From: Planctomycetaceae bacterium
GTDB taxonomy: Bacteria > Planctomycetota > Phycisphaerae > Phycisphaerales > SM1A02
Assembly (NCBI GenBank): GCA_021297815.1
Contig: JAJTGK010000043.1
Location: 9,202 to 43,476, forward strand
DNA: 34,275 bases
Direction of reading: 5' to 3'
Part shown: positions 1 through 8,929 of the stretch, in pieces
Layout of the letters: each line of letters starts with the position of its first letter
Position numbering within the stretch: the stretch's first letter is position 1
Notes under the pieces: generated by a model
Databases searched by the model: none
What the model saw: the letters and a program-made list of their open reading frames with translations, nothing else
Told to the model about the DNA's origin: nothing
Made by a program: the position numbers and the translations under genes

Positions 1-470
1 CGCACCGCGGCGGCCTCGAGCCGCAGGTTGGCCACCGCGGCCGTCTGCGAACGGCTGCGGTAGATCGCATCGGGGTCTGGCCTGTTCTTGTCGGCAAGCG
101 CCTCTGCCCATGCAGGCATCGCGGGCAGCACTGCCGCCACGCCGAGGTTCGCAAGCACCGCCTCGGCCCGCGCCGCCAGGCGGTCGGCCGCGGCGGTCGC
201 GCCCACAAGCCGCCCGTGGCGCACGAGCGCCGCATCGAGCGACGCCCGCAGCTTCTCGCCGTTCACGCGCGCCACCTCGAGGCAGTGCGGGCACACGGGC
301 TCGCCGATCGCCTTCGCGCACCGCGTGCAGAAGAGCGACCACCGCGGCACCGCGCAACGGCACGCCGCCGCGGCGCCGACCGCCCGTTCGACGCCACAAC
401 CCGCGCAACGCTCGACGGTGCGCGCGGCGATCAGGGGACGGGCGGAGAGGGAGGGGGTTCCTGCGGACAT
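1..470 (-). CDS. Zinc-ribbon-containing hypothetical protein, truncated by window edge (3' end missing)
   Basis: Reverse-strand frame open from ATG at 470 to the edge: MSAGTPSLSARPLIAARTVERCAGCGVERAV...CRCAVPRWSLFCTRCAKAIGEPVCPHCLEVARV; CxxC pairs typical of zinc ribbons. Absent from the ORF track because it has no stop inside the window. Confidence 0.6.
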   Translation of the reverse strand, partial: MSAGTPSLSARPLIAARTVERCAGCGVERAVGAAAACRCAVPRWSLFCTRCAKAIGEPVCPHCLEVARVNGEKLRASLDAALVRHGRLVGATAAADRLAARAEAVLANLGVAAVLPAMPAWAEALADKNRPDPDAIYRSRSQTAAVANLRLEAAAV

Positions 471-528
471 CTCGAGGGGGAGACGATATCCGCGCCGTCA
501 CAAGACGGCTTTCAGTCAGCGCTCGGAC

Positions 529-1635
529 TCACCCGACCAGCCGCTTCGCGACTTTCACCGCTTCGGTGGCCGAGCAGGCGCAGCCGTCGGCCCCGACGAC
601 CTGCCAGAGGTCGGGGATCGAGCAGAAGGCGCCGCCGCCGACCATGATCGGGACATCGGCGGGGCCCGTCTCGGCGCGGAGCGCGGCCACGGCGTCGGTC
701 ATCGTGCGCACGGTCAGGCCTGTGCTCGCCGAAAGGGCGATCAGGTCGTAGCCGCCTGCAGCCGCGGTCTCGCGCAGCCGCTCGATCAGGTCGCCCGTGG
801 GCATGTTGGCGCCGAGGCACTCGACATCGAAGCCCTCGCTCTCGAGGAGGTCGGCGACCATGCGGATGCCGATGTCGTGCAGGTCGCCGCCCACGCTCGC
901 GGCCAGGACGCGCAGGCCGTTCGGCGTCGCACGCGGCAGCTTCATGCGTAGGATGGCCATCGCCGACTGCGTCGCGGCGGTCACATAGTGTTCGTCGGCA
1001 ACGGTCGCTTCCTTCAGGTGCCAGAGCCGGCCGACCTCGCTCAGCGCGGGCCCGATGACCGTCTCGTAGACCTCGGCCACCGACTTGCCCGAGCGCACGG
1101 CGTCGAGCAGCACATCGACCGCCTTCGACTGGTGGCGCTCGAGGAGATGCATCAGGTAGAGCCGCGCGCGCGTGCCATCGACGCCTTCGTGGTCGAGCAC
1201 CGACGGCGCCGCCGCATCGACGGCGTTCGCGACGGGCTTGCGCAGCGCGGCGATGCCCTCGGCGACCACGCGGCACGCGCGCGTCGCCACCTGCGACGGG
1301 AGTTCCGCCCGCAGCGTCTCGTCGAGCGCGAGCAGGCTGTCGACGAGGTCGGCCTCGTCCATCTCACGCGCCGCGAAGGCCGCGCGCGCCCACTCGACCG
1401 AGTTCACGAAGATCGCGGGGCGGTCGGCTGCGATCGCCTCGGCGAGGTACTGCAGGCGGTTGACGAACTCGCCCTTCCAGAGGTCGCGGCCCTCGGGCCC
1501 GTAGCGCGCCTCGAGGTCGACGCGCCGCTCGTACAGGAGCGACAGCGACCACTCCGCGAGCGCGCGCGAGACGCCGTCGATCGATTCAGCGAACTGCCTG
1601 TCGAGGGGGAGCATGGCTCGGACGGGGGTTTCCAC
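529..1635 (-). CDS. Cobalamin (B12)-binding domain protein
   Basis: GGDLHDIGIRMVADLLESEGFDVECLGANMPTGDLIE matches the B12-binding DxHxxG motif; later GGGAF. Start is either GTG 1635 or ATG 1614. Confidence 0.8.
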   Translation of the reverse strand: METPVRAMLPLDRQFAESIDGVSRALAEWSLSLLYERRVDLEARYGPEGRDLWKGEFVNRLQYLAEAIAADRPAIFVNSVEWARAAFAAREMDEADLVDSLLALDETLRAELPSQVATRACRVVAEGIAALRKPVANAVDAAAPSVLDHEGVDGTRARLYLMHLLERHQSKAVDVLLDAVRSGKSVAEVYETVIGPALSEVGRLWHLKEATVADEHYVTAATQSAMAILRMKLPRATPNGLRVLAASVGGDLHDIGIRMVADLLESEGFDVECLGANMPTGDLIERLRETAAAGGYDLIALSASTGLTVRTMTDAVAALRAETGPADVPIMVGGGAFCSIPDLWQVVGADGCACSATEAVKVAKRLVG

Positions 1636-1689
1636 GGCGGCACCGTCTTCGGCGGTTGGCGCGGTCGGATTCGGCCAACCGCGGGCGCA

Positions 1690-3702
1690 TCATCGCGATT
1701 TTGGGCCCGCGCGCTCGGCTAGGCTGCCCGAGGGCCTGCCCGTGAGCTGCGCGTGCCGCAGCAGGTACTTCGTGGTCACGATCATGACCGTCGCGTGCGA
1801 CCAGGTCAGCGGGCTCACGGATATCGGAGCACCCGAATAGGGGTCGAACTGCTCGGCAAGCACGCCCGAGGGCAGCGCGCGGTCGGCCGTCCAATGGAGG
1901 TACGGCAGCGCCAGCTCGAGCTCCTCGACCGTCTCCGCCTTCTCGACGAGCCACTGCGCGACCCACAGCGAGCAGATCACCCACGGGTTGCCCGGCACAT
2001 CGCCGAGGTTCGTGTGCTCGACGCGGTGGTAGTAGTCGTTCTCGTAGCGCGCCATGCCGCCGATGTGGGTCTTCACCCACAGCCGCTCGCGCAGCGCCTC
2101 CATCTGCGCCACGACCTTCGGGTCGCTCGCGCTCATCGCGCCGAACGCGAACAGCGCGAACGCGCTCGAGTCGAGCGTCATGTCGAGGCGGTAGGTCCCG
2201 TCGGGAAGCGGCGTCGCCATGCGGGCGAAGCGCCCGCGGTCGGGCTCCCACATGTGCCGCAGCATCGCGCCGCGCATGCGCTCGGCGCCCTCGTTGTACT
2301 CGGCGGCGCGGTCGAACGCGCCCATGTCCTGCGCGAAGCTCGCGGCGGCCTTCAGCGCGCCGATCGTCGAGGCGACCGTGAAGAGGTGCACGCCGCGGCG
2401 CTCCTCCCACAGGTCCCACGACTGCTGCGGCAGCCCGTTGTGGTCGCGGTATCGGAGGAGCCAGTTCGCAGGCTCGACCACCAGCGTGTTGTAGGTCGTC
2501 TTGATGAACTCGACATCGCGGAACACCTGGAAATGCCTGCGCAGCGCCCAGATCACGAGCGAGGTCTCGTCCTGCTGGATCGGCAGCACGCGCTGCCCGT
2601 CGAGCACCGACGGATGCCAGCTCGACGCCAGCGTGCCCGTCGGGTTGTACTTGTGCAGGAAGTAGCCTTCCTTCGAGATCACCTTCTCGCAGAAGCGGAA
2701 GAAGTTCCGCGACAGCTCGCCGTGGCCCGAGAGGACGAGCGCGTGCGACACGAGCGCGCCGTCGCGCGGCCACATGTACGAGTAGGTGTCGCCCGCGAAG
2801 TGCGTGATGTCGTAGTCGTTCGCGGCGATGATCGCGCCGTCGTTGTCGATCTGCGTGCGGCAGATGATCTGGCTGCGCACATAGAGGTCGCGCACGCGCT
2901 CGGGGAGCGGCGACAGGTCGATCGGCTCCTTCAGCGCCCACAGCCGCCAGTACGCCTCGGTGCGGTCCATCATGCGCTGCGGCGTCTTCGTGCGCACCTT
3001 CTCGTTGAGCGAGAGCACCGCGTCGTGCGTGCGGCCCGCGGCCAGCCAGCAGTACAGGCTTCCCGAGCCCCACGGCGACAGCGCGAGCGCGAAGCCGATG
3101 GTCGAGTCGACCGAGCCCTGCGCGATCGAATGCCGCGACAGCAGGCCGTCTTCCGCGTCGCGCCAGGTGCCTTCGGCGTCGCCGATGCGCTTCGCGCCCG
3201 TGGCCCAGTAGTCGACGCCGAAGCGGCCCGACGAGCAGCCGTTCAGCAGGAAGTAGACATTGTCCTTGTAGTGGACGAGGCCCGCCGACTGCGGGTCGAA
3301 CATCACCGTGTCGCCGACGGGCGACTCGTTGACGCTGATGTCGTGGTGGAAGAAGACGCGGACATCGCGCGGCTTGCCGAGGATGTCGGTCACCACCACG
3401 CGGCGGAAGTACACGGGGCTCCAGTAGTCGACCGCGTCGTTGCACACGAGCTCGATGCCGAGCCGCTCGTGGCGCAGGCGAACCTCGGTGACCATCGTGT
3501 CGGGCTTGTAGCGCAGGTCGCGCGTCCAGCCAGGCGAGTCGATCCACGCGAACTGGCCGTCGGCCCACACGCCGAAGCGCTGCAGGTGGCCGCCCGTGTG
3601 GTTCGGCTGCCCGACATGCGGCCAGTAGAGGTCGCGCATGCGGTACTGGTCGTCGAACGCGACGAGCATCTCACCGTTGCCGACGGGGATGTTGCGGGGC
3701 AT
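1690..3702 (-). CDS. Glycoside hydrolase family 15 (glucoamylase-like) protein
   Basis: MPRNIPVGNGEMLVAFDDQYRMRDLYWPHVGQPNHTGG...TYSYMWPRDGALVSHAL...NPWVICSLW; characteristic GH15 layout with the WPRDGA segment. Confidence 0.85.
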   Translation of the reverse strand: MPRNIPVGNGEMLVAFDDQYRMRDLYWPHVGQPNHTGGHLQRFGVWADGQFAWIDSPGWTRDLRYKPDTMVTEVRLRHERLGIELVCNDAVDYWSPVYFRRVVVTDILGKPRDVRVFFHHDISVNESPVGDTVMFDPQSAGLVHYKDNVYFLLNGCSSGRFGVDYWATGAKRIGDAEGTWRDAEDGLLSRHSIAQGSVDSTIGFALALSPWGSGSLYCWLAAGRTHDAVLSLNEKVRTKTPQRMMDRTEAYWRLWALKEPIDLSPLPERVRDLYVRSQIICRTQIDNDGAIIAANDYDITHFAGDTYSYMWPRDGALVSHALVLSGHGELSRNFFRFCEKVISKEGYFLHKYNPTGTLASSWHPSVLDGQRVLPIQQDETSLVIWALRRHFQVFRDVEFIKTTYNTLVVEPANWLLRYRDHNGLPQQSWDLWEERRGVHLFTVASTIGALKAAASFAQDMGAFDRAAEYNEGAERMRGAMLRHMWEPDRGRFARMATPLPDGTYRLDMTLDSSAFALFAFGAMSASDPKVVAQMEALRERLWVKTHIGGMARYENDYYHRVEHTNLGDVPGNPWVICSLWVAQWLVEKAETVEELELALPYLHWTADRALPSGVLAEQFDPYSGAPISVSPLTWSHATVMIVTTKYLLRHAQLTGRPSGSLAERAGPKSR

Positions 3703-3786
3703 GCGCTCGGGACCTCGTGCTTCGTTGCGACGCGGACACCGCTCGGTGCCCGCAGGGAGTTCAGTCTACGCGTGGATCGATTCGCC

Positions 3787-4056
3787 TTAGCGGCCGCCGA
3801 GCGCGGCGACGCGCTCCGTCACGGCACCGACGCCCGTCAGGCGGACGCCGAAGTTCTCGCCGACCTTCACCGCACGGCCCGTGCCGATCCGCGTCGAGTT
3901 GACGAGGACATCGAGGTCGCCATCGACCTTCTTCGGAAGCTCGATGATCGAGCCGTGGGTCAGCGCCGTCACCTCGGACAGCGACATGCGCCTCTCCGCG
4001 ATCTGGACGATCAGCGGAACCTCGAGGCGGAGGATGCGGGACAGGTCACTCGGCAT
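3787..4056 (-). CDS. FliN/SpoA-domain (flagellar switch C-terminal-like) protein
   Basis: MPSDLSRILRLEVPLIVQIAERRMSLSEVTALTHGSIIELPKKVDGDLDVLVNSTRIGTGRAVKVGENFGVRLTGV; SpoA pattern (L.GSIIEL...V.VN....G.AV.V...FGVRLT). Internal Met at 4056 preferred over the track start. Confidence 0.75.
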   Translation of the reverse strand: MPSDLSRILRLEVPLIVQIAERRMSLSEVTALTHGSIIELPKKVDGDLDVLVNSTRIGTGRAVKVGENFGVRLTGVGAVTERVAALGGR

Positions 4057-4236
4057 GGCTTCCCTATCGACCAATGGCGGGGGGTGCCTTTGGCGGGGGA
4101 CGGAGGGTCCGCGGTGATTTCCACGGACACGGTGAGAAGCAGCCACCGCGCGGTGGTCTTTGCCCGAAATCAGCCGATTTCGTCGGGTACGGGGGGCTTC
4201 GCCTGTCTTGGTCGCCCAGCTGCGGGCGCCCGCGGG

Positions 4237-5493
4237 TCAGGAGAACCGCTTGAACACCAGGCTCACATTGTGGCCGCCGAAGCCGAAGGTGTTGTTCAGC
4301 GTGACATCGACCTTCCGCTCCTGCGCCACATTGGCCACGAAGTTGAGGTCGAAGCCCTCGTCGGGGTTGTCGAGGTTGATCGTCGGGGCGAGAACGCCCT
4401 CGTAGATCGCCATGATGGCCGCCACCGACTCGATGCCGCCCGCCGCGCCGAGGGCGTGGCCCGTCATCGACTTCGTGGAGCTCATGGCGAGGCGGTAGGC
4501 GTGCTCGCCGAACAGGCGCTTGACCGCGGTGACCTCGGCCTTGTCGCCCTGCGGGGTCGAGGTGCCGTGCGCGTTGATGTAGCCGACATCGCTCGCGTGC
4601 ACGCCCGCGTCGCGGAGCGCGACCTCCATCGCCTTGAACGCGCCCGAGCCCTGCTCGTCTGGCGCGGCGATGTGGTGGGCGTCGCCCGTCGCGCCGAAGC
4701 CGACGAGCTCGCAGTAGATGCGGGCGCCGCGCTTCTTCGCGTGCTCGAGCTCCTCGAGGACGAGGATGGCCGCGCCCTCGGACAGCACGAAGCCGTCGCG
4801 ATCGCGGTCGAACGGGCGCGAGGCCTTGGTGGGCGCGTCGTTGCGGGTCGAGAGCGCCTTCATCGACGCGAAGGCCGAGAGCGTGAGCGGCGTGATCGCC
4901 GCCTCGGAGCCGCCCGCGACCATCACATCGCAGTCGCCGCGCTGGATCATCTGCATGGCGATGCCGATCGCGTGGCCGCTCGAGGCGCAGGCCGACGCGA
5001 CGGCCGTGCTCGGACCCTTCAGGTTCAGCTGGATCGACACATTGCCGGGCGCCGCGTTGACCATGAGACGCGGCACGACGAACGGGCTGACGCGACGCGG
5101 TCCCGTCTCGAGGAGCTTCTTGTGCCCCTCCTCCATGGTGAGCACGCCGCCGATGCCCGATCCGATGATCGTGCCGTGGCGGTACGGGTCGCCCGCGCTG
5201 CGGAAGTCGAACCCCGAATCACGCGCCGCCTCGTCGGCGGCGACCATGGCCATCAGCGCCACGCGGTCGATGCGCTTCTGCTCGCGGCCATCGACCACCG
5301 ACGAGGCGTCGAAATCGTGGATTTCGCCCGCGAAACGCACGGTCCAGTCGTCGTTCTGCGGGAAGGTCCGCAGCGGCGTGATGCCCGAACACCCGTCCTT
5401 CATGGCCGACCAGGTCTTGGGGGCCGAAGTGCCGAGGTTCGAGATGGCTCCCATCCCCGTGACGACGACGCGGCGCAGTTGGATGGTCCTCAT
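4237..5493 (-). CDS. fabF: Beta-ketoacyl-ACP synthase II
   Basis: RRVVVTGMGAISNLG; ACASSGHAIG active-site region; NAHGTSTPQGDKAE; TKSMTGHALGAAGGIE; NNTFGFGGHNVSLVFKRF. Confidence 0.97.
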   Translation of the reverse strand: MRTIQLRRVVVTGMGAISNLGTSAPKTWSAMKDGCSGITPLRTFPQNDDWTVRFAGEIHDFDASSVVDGREQKRIDRVALMAMVAADEAARDSGFDFRSAGDPYRHGTIIGSGIGGVLTMEEGHKKLLETGPRRVSPFVVPRLMVNAAPGNVSIQLNLKGPSTAVASACASSGHAIGIAMQMIQRGDCDVMVAGGSEAAITPLTLSAFASMKALSTRNDAPTKASRPFDRDRDGFVLSEGAAILVLEELEHAKKRGARIYCELVGFGATGDAHHIAAPDEQGSGAFKAMEVALRDAGVHASDVGYINAHGTSTPQGDKAEVTAVKRLFGEHAYRLAMSSTKSMTGHALGAAGGIESVAAIMAIYEGVLAPTINLDNPDEGFDLNFVANVAQERKVDVTLNNTFGFGGHNVSLVFKRFS

Positions 5494-5517
5494 GGGCGGT
5501 CTCGCGTGGGGCGTTGG

Positions 5518-5772
5518 TCAGCCGCCCTTGAGGGCGCGGCTCACATGGTCGATCGCGTCGGCGACCGTCCGCAACTTGGTGGCGGCATCATCCGAGATCG
5601 AGATCTCGAACAGATCCTCGAACTCCATCATGAGCTCGGCCTTGTCGAGGCTGTCGCAGATCTTGTCGAACTCGCTCGAGCGCGTGACCTCCGACTTGGC
5701 GACGCCAAGCTGGTCCGCGATGGCCTCGACGACCTTCGCCTCGATCTCGGAATCCGACAGCGACTCAGACAC
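5518..5772 (-). CDS. Acyl carrier protein, second copy
   Basis: 84 aa with ACP motif ICDSLDKAELMMEFEDLFEISISDD; adjacent to acpP and fabF. Confidence 0.85.
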   Translation of the reverse strand: MSESLSDSEIEAKVVEAIADQLGVAKSEVTRSSEFDKICDSLDKAELMMEFEDLFEISISDDAATKLRTVADAIDHVSRALKGG

Positions 5773-5835
5773 GCGCGGTCTCCTTCGGGCTCTCCGCAGC
5801 GGCGGCGCAGGCCCCGCATGCGCGGGGCGCTGGCG

Positions 5836-6081
5836 TCAGCCCTGGCGGTTCGCCTTGATGAAGTCGATGGCCTGACCCACGGTGTGGATCTTCTCGGCCT
5901 GCTCGTCGGGGATCTTGGTGCCGAACTGGCCCTCGAACTCCATGAGCAGCTCGACGATGTCGAGGCTGTCGGCGTTCAGGTCGTTCGTGAAGCTCGTCTC
6001 CCGAGTGATCGCCTCAGGCTCCGTATCGGTGTGCTGGGCAACGATCTCGATGACCTTCTTCTCGATCTCGGCGTCGGTCAC
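5836..6081 (-). CDS. acpP: Acyl carrier protein
   Basis: 81 aa, LNADSLDIVELLMEFEGQFGTKIPDEQAEKIHTVGQAIDFI; canonical ACP. Confidence 0.96.
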   Translation of the reverse strand: MTDAEIEKKVIEIVAQHTDTEPEAITRETSFTNDLNADSLDIVELLMEFEGQFGTKIPDEQAEKIHTVGQAIDFIKANRQG

Positions 6082-6179
6082 GGTCTACTCCTTTGGTGGG
6101 CGTATGCCCGTCGGGTGGCGGTTGCCAGCCCTCGGGGCGTGCTGCGGGGCCTCGGAGGAGGCGTCCGTCAGGGCGTCGG

Positions 6180-6185
6180 AATATA
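6180..6185 (-). promoter_or_regulatory. Candidate -10 element (TATATT) upstream of acpP
   Basis: Reverse strand CCCCTTTTCGCTATATTCCGACG is an AT-rich patch in the roughly 176-nt fabG-acpP gap; no convincing -35 seen. Confidence 0.3.
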
Positions 6186-6257
6186 GCGAAAAGGGGTTGC
6201 GGCGGGAGGCCGTGGAACAAGTGGCATGGACGAAGCCATTACGGGACAGTTCCCGCC

Positions 6258-6992
6258 TCAGCTGGCCAGGCCGCCGTCGACGGCGATGACCTGCGCGGTC
6301 AGGTAGCCCGCCTCGTCGCTCGTCGCGTACGCGACCGCAGCGGCGATCTCCTCGGGCTTGCCGAACCGCTTCACGGGGATGTTGGGCAGGACGGCGGTCT
6401 TGACGGCGTCGCCGAGGATGTCGGTCATGTCGGTCTCGATGAACCCGGGGGCGATCACATTGGCGGTGATGCCCTTCGCGCCCATCTCCTTGGCCACGGT
6501 CTTCGAGAAGCCGACGAGCGCCGCCTTGGCCGCGGCGTAGTTCGCCTGCCCCGCGTTGCCCGTCAGGCCCGAGACGCTGCCGATGTTCACGATGCGCCCG
6601 AACTTGCCGCGCATCATCGGGCGGATGGCCGCGCGGCAGGCGACGAAGATCGAGCGCAGGTTCACATTGAGAACCTCGTCCCACTGCTCGTCGGTCATGC
6701 GCAGGAGCAGCGTGTCGCGGGTGATTCCCGCGTTGTTGACCAGGATGTCGAGCCGACCGTGCGTCTCGGCCACGGCCTCGACCATCGCGTTGACCGAGGC
6801 GCCGTCGGCCATGTCGCAGGGCCGAACCTCGCACGAGCCGCCTGCGGCCTTGATCGAGGCTTCGGTGGCCGCAAGGCCGTCGGCGCTTCGGGCGACCAGC
6901 ACCACATGGCGGCCGTCCTTGGCGAGGCGTTCTGCGATGGCCTTGCCGATACCGCGGCTGGCTCCCGTGACGATGGCGACGCGCTTGTCGAT
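6258..6992 (-). CDS. fabG: 3-oxoacyl-ACP reductase; apparent ATC start
   Basis: Frame reads (I)DKRVAIVTGASRGIGKAIAERLAKDGRHVVLVARSADG...VNNAGITRDTLLLRM...YAAAKAALVGFSK...GFIETDM. The track start (GTG 6905) would remove the TGASRGIG cofactor motif; GGAGGG lies 7 nt upstream of ATC 6992-6990. Confidence 0.93.
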   Translation of the reverse strand: MDKRVAIVTGASRGIGKAIAERLAKDGRHVVLVARSADGLAATEASIKAAGGSCEVRPCDMADGASVNAMVEAVAETHGRLDILVNNAGITRDTLLLRMTDEQWDEVLNVNLRSIFVACRAAIRPMMRGKFGRIVNIGSVSGLTGNAGQANYAAAKAALVGFSKTVAKEMGAKGITANVIAPGFIETDMTDILGDAVKTAVLPNIPVKRFGKPEEIAAAVAYATSDEAGYLTAQVIAVDGGLAS

Positions 6993-7053
6993 GGCTGGAC
7001 CCTCCGTCGCCGCGGTCGCGGCGAGCGGGCGGGATTCTACAGGTTCAAAAAGA

Positions 7054-7082
7054 CACCGCGCGCGGCTGCTGCCACGCGCGGT
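7054..7082 (-). terminator. Probable intrinsic terminator after the lipoprotein gene
   Basis: Reverse strand ACCGCGCGTGGCAGCAGCCGCGCGCGGT followed by GTCTTTTTG; GC hairpin plus T tract (extending to about 7046). Confidence 0.6.
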
Positions 7083-7104
7083 GCGATTCGAACGATTGAT
7101 GGCT

Positions 7105-7884
7105 TCACTTCGTGCCGAAGCCGGGCGCCTTCGGCGCGTCGATCGGCGCGCCAGGCGTGCGCTTGCCCTTCATGCCGCCAGGAGCGGACGGGGTCTCGAC
7201 GCCAGGGTCGGCCGCCGCGGACTCGGACTCCGTCTCGGTGAAGTCGCTCTGCGCCAGGGTGATGACCTCGTCGGGCTCGTCGGCCTTCGCGAGTTCGGCG
7301 CGGACTTCCTTGTACCAGACGCCGATCCAGTCGTCGCCCGTGAGCTTCTCCATGATCTTCGGCGGCGCGGCCACGGCCTCGAACTCGCCCGACTCGTCGC
7401 GCGAGGTGAACTGCCACAGCTGCGGCTCGAACGCCTCGGCGACATGGAACACGGCGAGCGCGCAGGCGTTGCCGTCTTCCTTGCCGCAGCGCACATCGAT
7501 GCGGGTCGTGGCGCCCGTCGCCTTCGAGAACTCGCCGCGCGAGACCATGCCGTCGAGGAGCACCGCGTCGGGGCCCGAGAGCATGGGCTTGAGCGCGTCG
7601 GCGTTGCCGCGCGCGAACGCGTCGAAGAACTTGAGCACCGCGATGCGGTCGGCGTCGTTGTCGGGCGCGCGCTCCTCGGGGAGGTTCACGCGGCCGTCGA
7701 TGTCGTAGCGCGCCATGAGCTCCTTGATCGGGGTGACCTTGGGAGCCTCGGGCTCGGGCGGCGGCGGGGGCGGCGCGACCTTCGCGACCGGCGGGGGGGC
7801 GTCTTCGGCGCATCCGACGAGGCCGCCTGCAAGCAGGGCGCCTGCCGCGACGGCAAGGGTGAGCGAGTTCTTAAGGAGCGTCAT
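7105..7884 (-). CDS. Hypothetical lipoprotein
   Basis: MTLLKNSLTLAVAAGALLAGGLVGCAEDAPPPVAKVAPPPPPPEPE: signal peptide with LVGC lipobox and Pro-rich linker. Start overlaps the fabD 3' end. Confidence 0.75.
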   Translation of the reverse strand: MTLLKNSLTLAVAAGALLAGGLVGCAEDAPPPVAKVAPPPPPPEPEAPKVTPIKELMARYDIDGRVNLPEERAPDNDADRIAVLKFFDAFARGNADALKPMLSGPDAVLLDGMVSRGEFSKATGATTRIDVRCGKEDGNACALAVFHVAEAFEPQLWQFTSRDESGEFEAVAAPPKIMEKLTGDDWIGVWYKEVRAELAKADEPDEVITLAQSDFTETESESAAADPGVETPSAPGGMKGKRTPGAPIDAPKAPGFGTK

Positions 7885-8824
7885 GGGGAATCACCTCGCA
7901 GGTCTTGTCGATCCGTCGCATCAGGCCCTTCAAGGTCGAGCCTGGTGCAAGTTCATGGAACGCCGCCATGGCGCGCGTGCCGTCGGCGGACATCGCCTCG
8001 AGCAGGTTCGCACACGACTGAGCCCATCGTACAGGTGAAACGAGCTGCTCCACCAATCGGTTGCGCAGAAGTTGGGCATTTCCCGCCTCGTGCGGCCGGG
8101 CGGTGACATTCGACCAGACCTCGGCCGAAAGGGGCGCGATCGCGACCGCGGACAGGGCCTCGCCGAGCTTCTCGGCCGCAGGGGCCATGAGCGGGCTGTG
8201 GAAGGCGCCCGCGACCTGCAGCTTGGTGGCGCGCACGCCGACCTCGCCCGCCGCGGTCACCGCGCGGTCGCACGCCTCGATCGAGCCCGAGACCACGATC
8301 TGGCCAGGGGCGTTGAAGTTCGCGGGGATCAGCACGCCGCCCTCGCGGGTCGCGAGCTCGCACACCTGCATGGCCTGCGCCTCGTCGGCGCCGATCAGCG
8401 CCACCATGCCGCCCTTCGACGACTCGGCGGCCTGCTGCATGAGCGCGCCTCGGCGCATCACGAGCCGCAGGCCCGTCTCGAAGTCGAACGCGCCCGCGAG
8501 GTGGAGCGCCGTGTACTCGCCGAGCGAAAGACCCGCGACGGCGCGCACCTTCAGGCCGCCGAGCGTGTCGCCGAGCGCGCGGTGCGCGGCGACCGCCGCG
8601 GTGAAGAGCGCGGGCTGGCTGATGTCGGTGCGCGAGAGCACCTCGACAGGCCCCTGGAACGCGATGTCGGAAAGCGTGCGGCCGTCGGGTCCCGTGCCAA
8701 AGATGCGGTCGGCTTCATCGACCACCGCCTTCGCGAGCGGGCTTGCGTCGTACCAGGCCTTGGCCATGCCGACGGCCTGCGCGCCCTGACCCGGGCAGAG
8801 AAGGACGATGCTGGTTGCGCTCAT
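7871..8824 (-). CDS. fabD: Malonyl-CoA:ACP transacylase
   Basis: IVLLCPGQGAQAVGMAKAWYD; VAGLSLGEYTALHLAGAF (GxSxG); GAFHSPLMAPA. Confidence 0.96.
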   Translation of the reverse strand: MSATSIVLLCPGQGAQAVGMAKAWYDASPLAKAVVDEADRIFGTGPDGRTLSDIAFQGPVEVLSRTDISQPALFTAAVAAHRALGDTLGGLKVRAVAGLSLGEYTALHLAGAFDFETGLRLVMRRGALMQQAAESSKGGMVALIGADEAQAMQVCELATREGGVLIPANFNAPGQIVVSGSIEACDRAVTAAGEVGVRATKLQVAGAFHSPLMAPAAEKLGEALSAVAIAPLSAEVWSNVTARPHEAGNAQLLRNRLVEQLVSPVRWAQSCANLLEAMSADGTRAMAAFHELAPGSTLKGLMRRIDKTCEVIPHDAP

Positions 8825-8929
8825 CGTGTTTCACGGTCCTTTCGTTGCTGCATGCGCTGCCGACGCGAAGTCCGACGCAACGACCGACGGACCCGCAGGG
8901 ACGCGTCGCCGTCTCAGGCGCGGCTTGGT

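Noticed and set aside
4143-4181. CCACCGCGCGGTGG palindrome and AAATCAGCCGATTT inverted repeat downstream of fabF
   Set aside because: Short and without a good T tract on the coding (minus) strand; not enough to call a terminator or operator.
1753-6186. 1477-aa plus-strand ORF
   Set aside because: Antisense to GH15, SpoA, fabF and ACP genes; Arg/His/Val/Asp-rich composition typical of the shadow frame of high-GC genes, with no motif.
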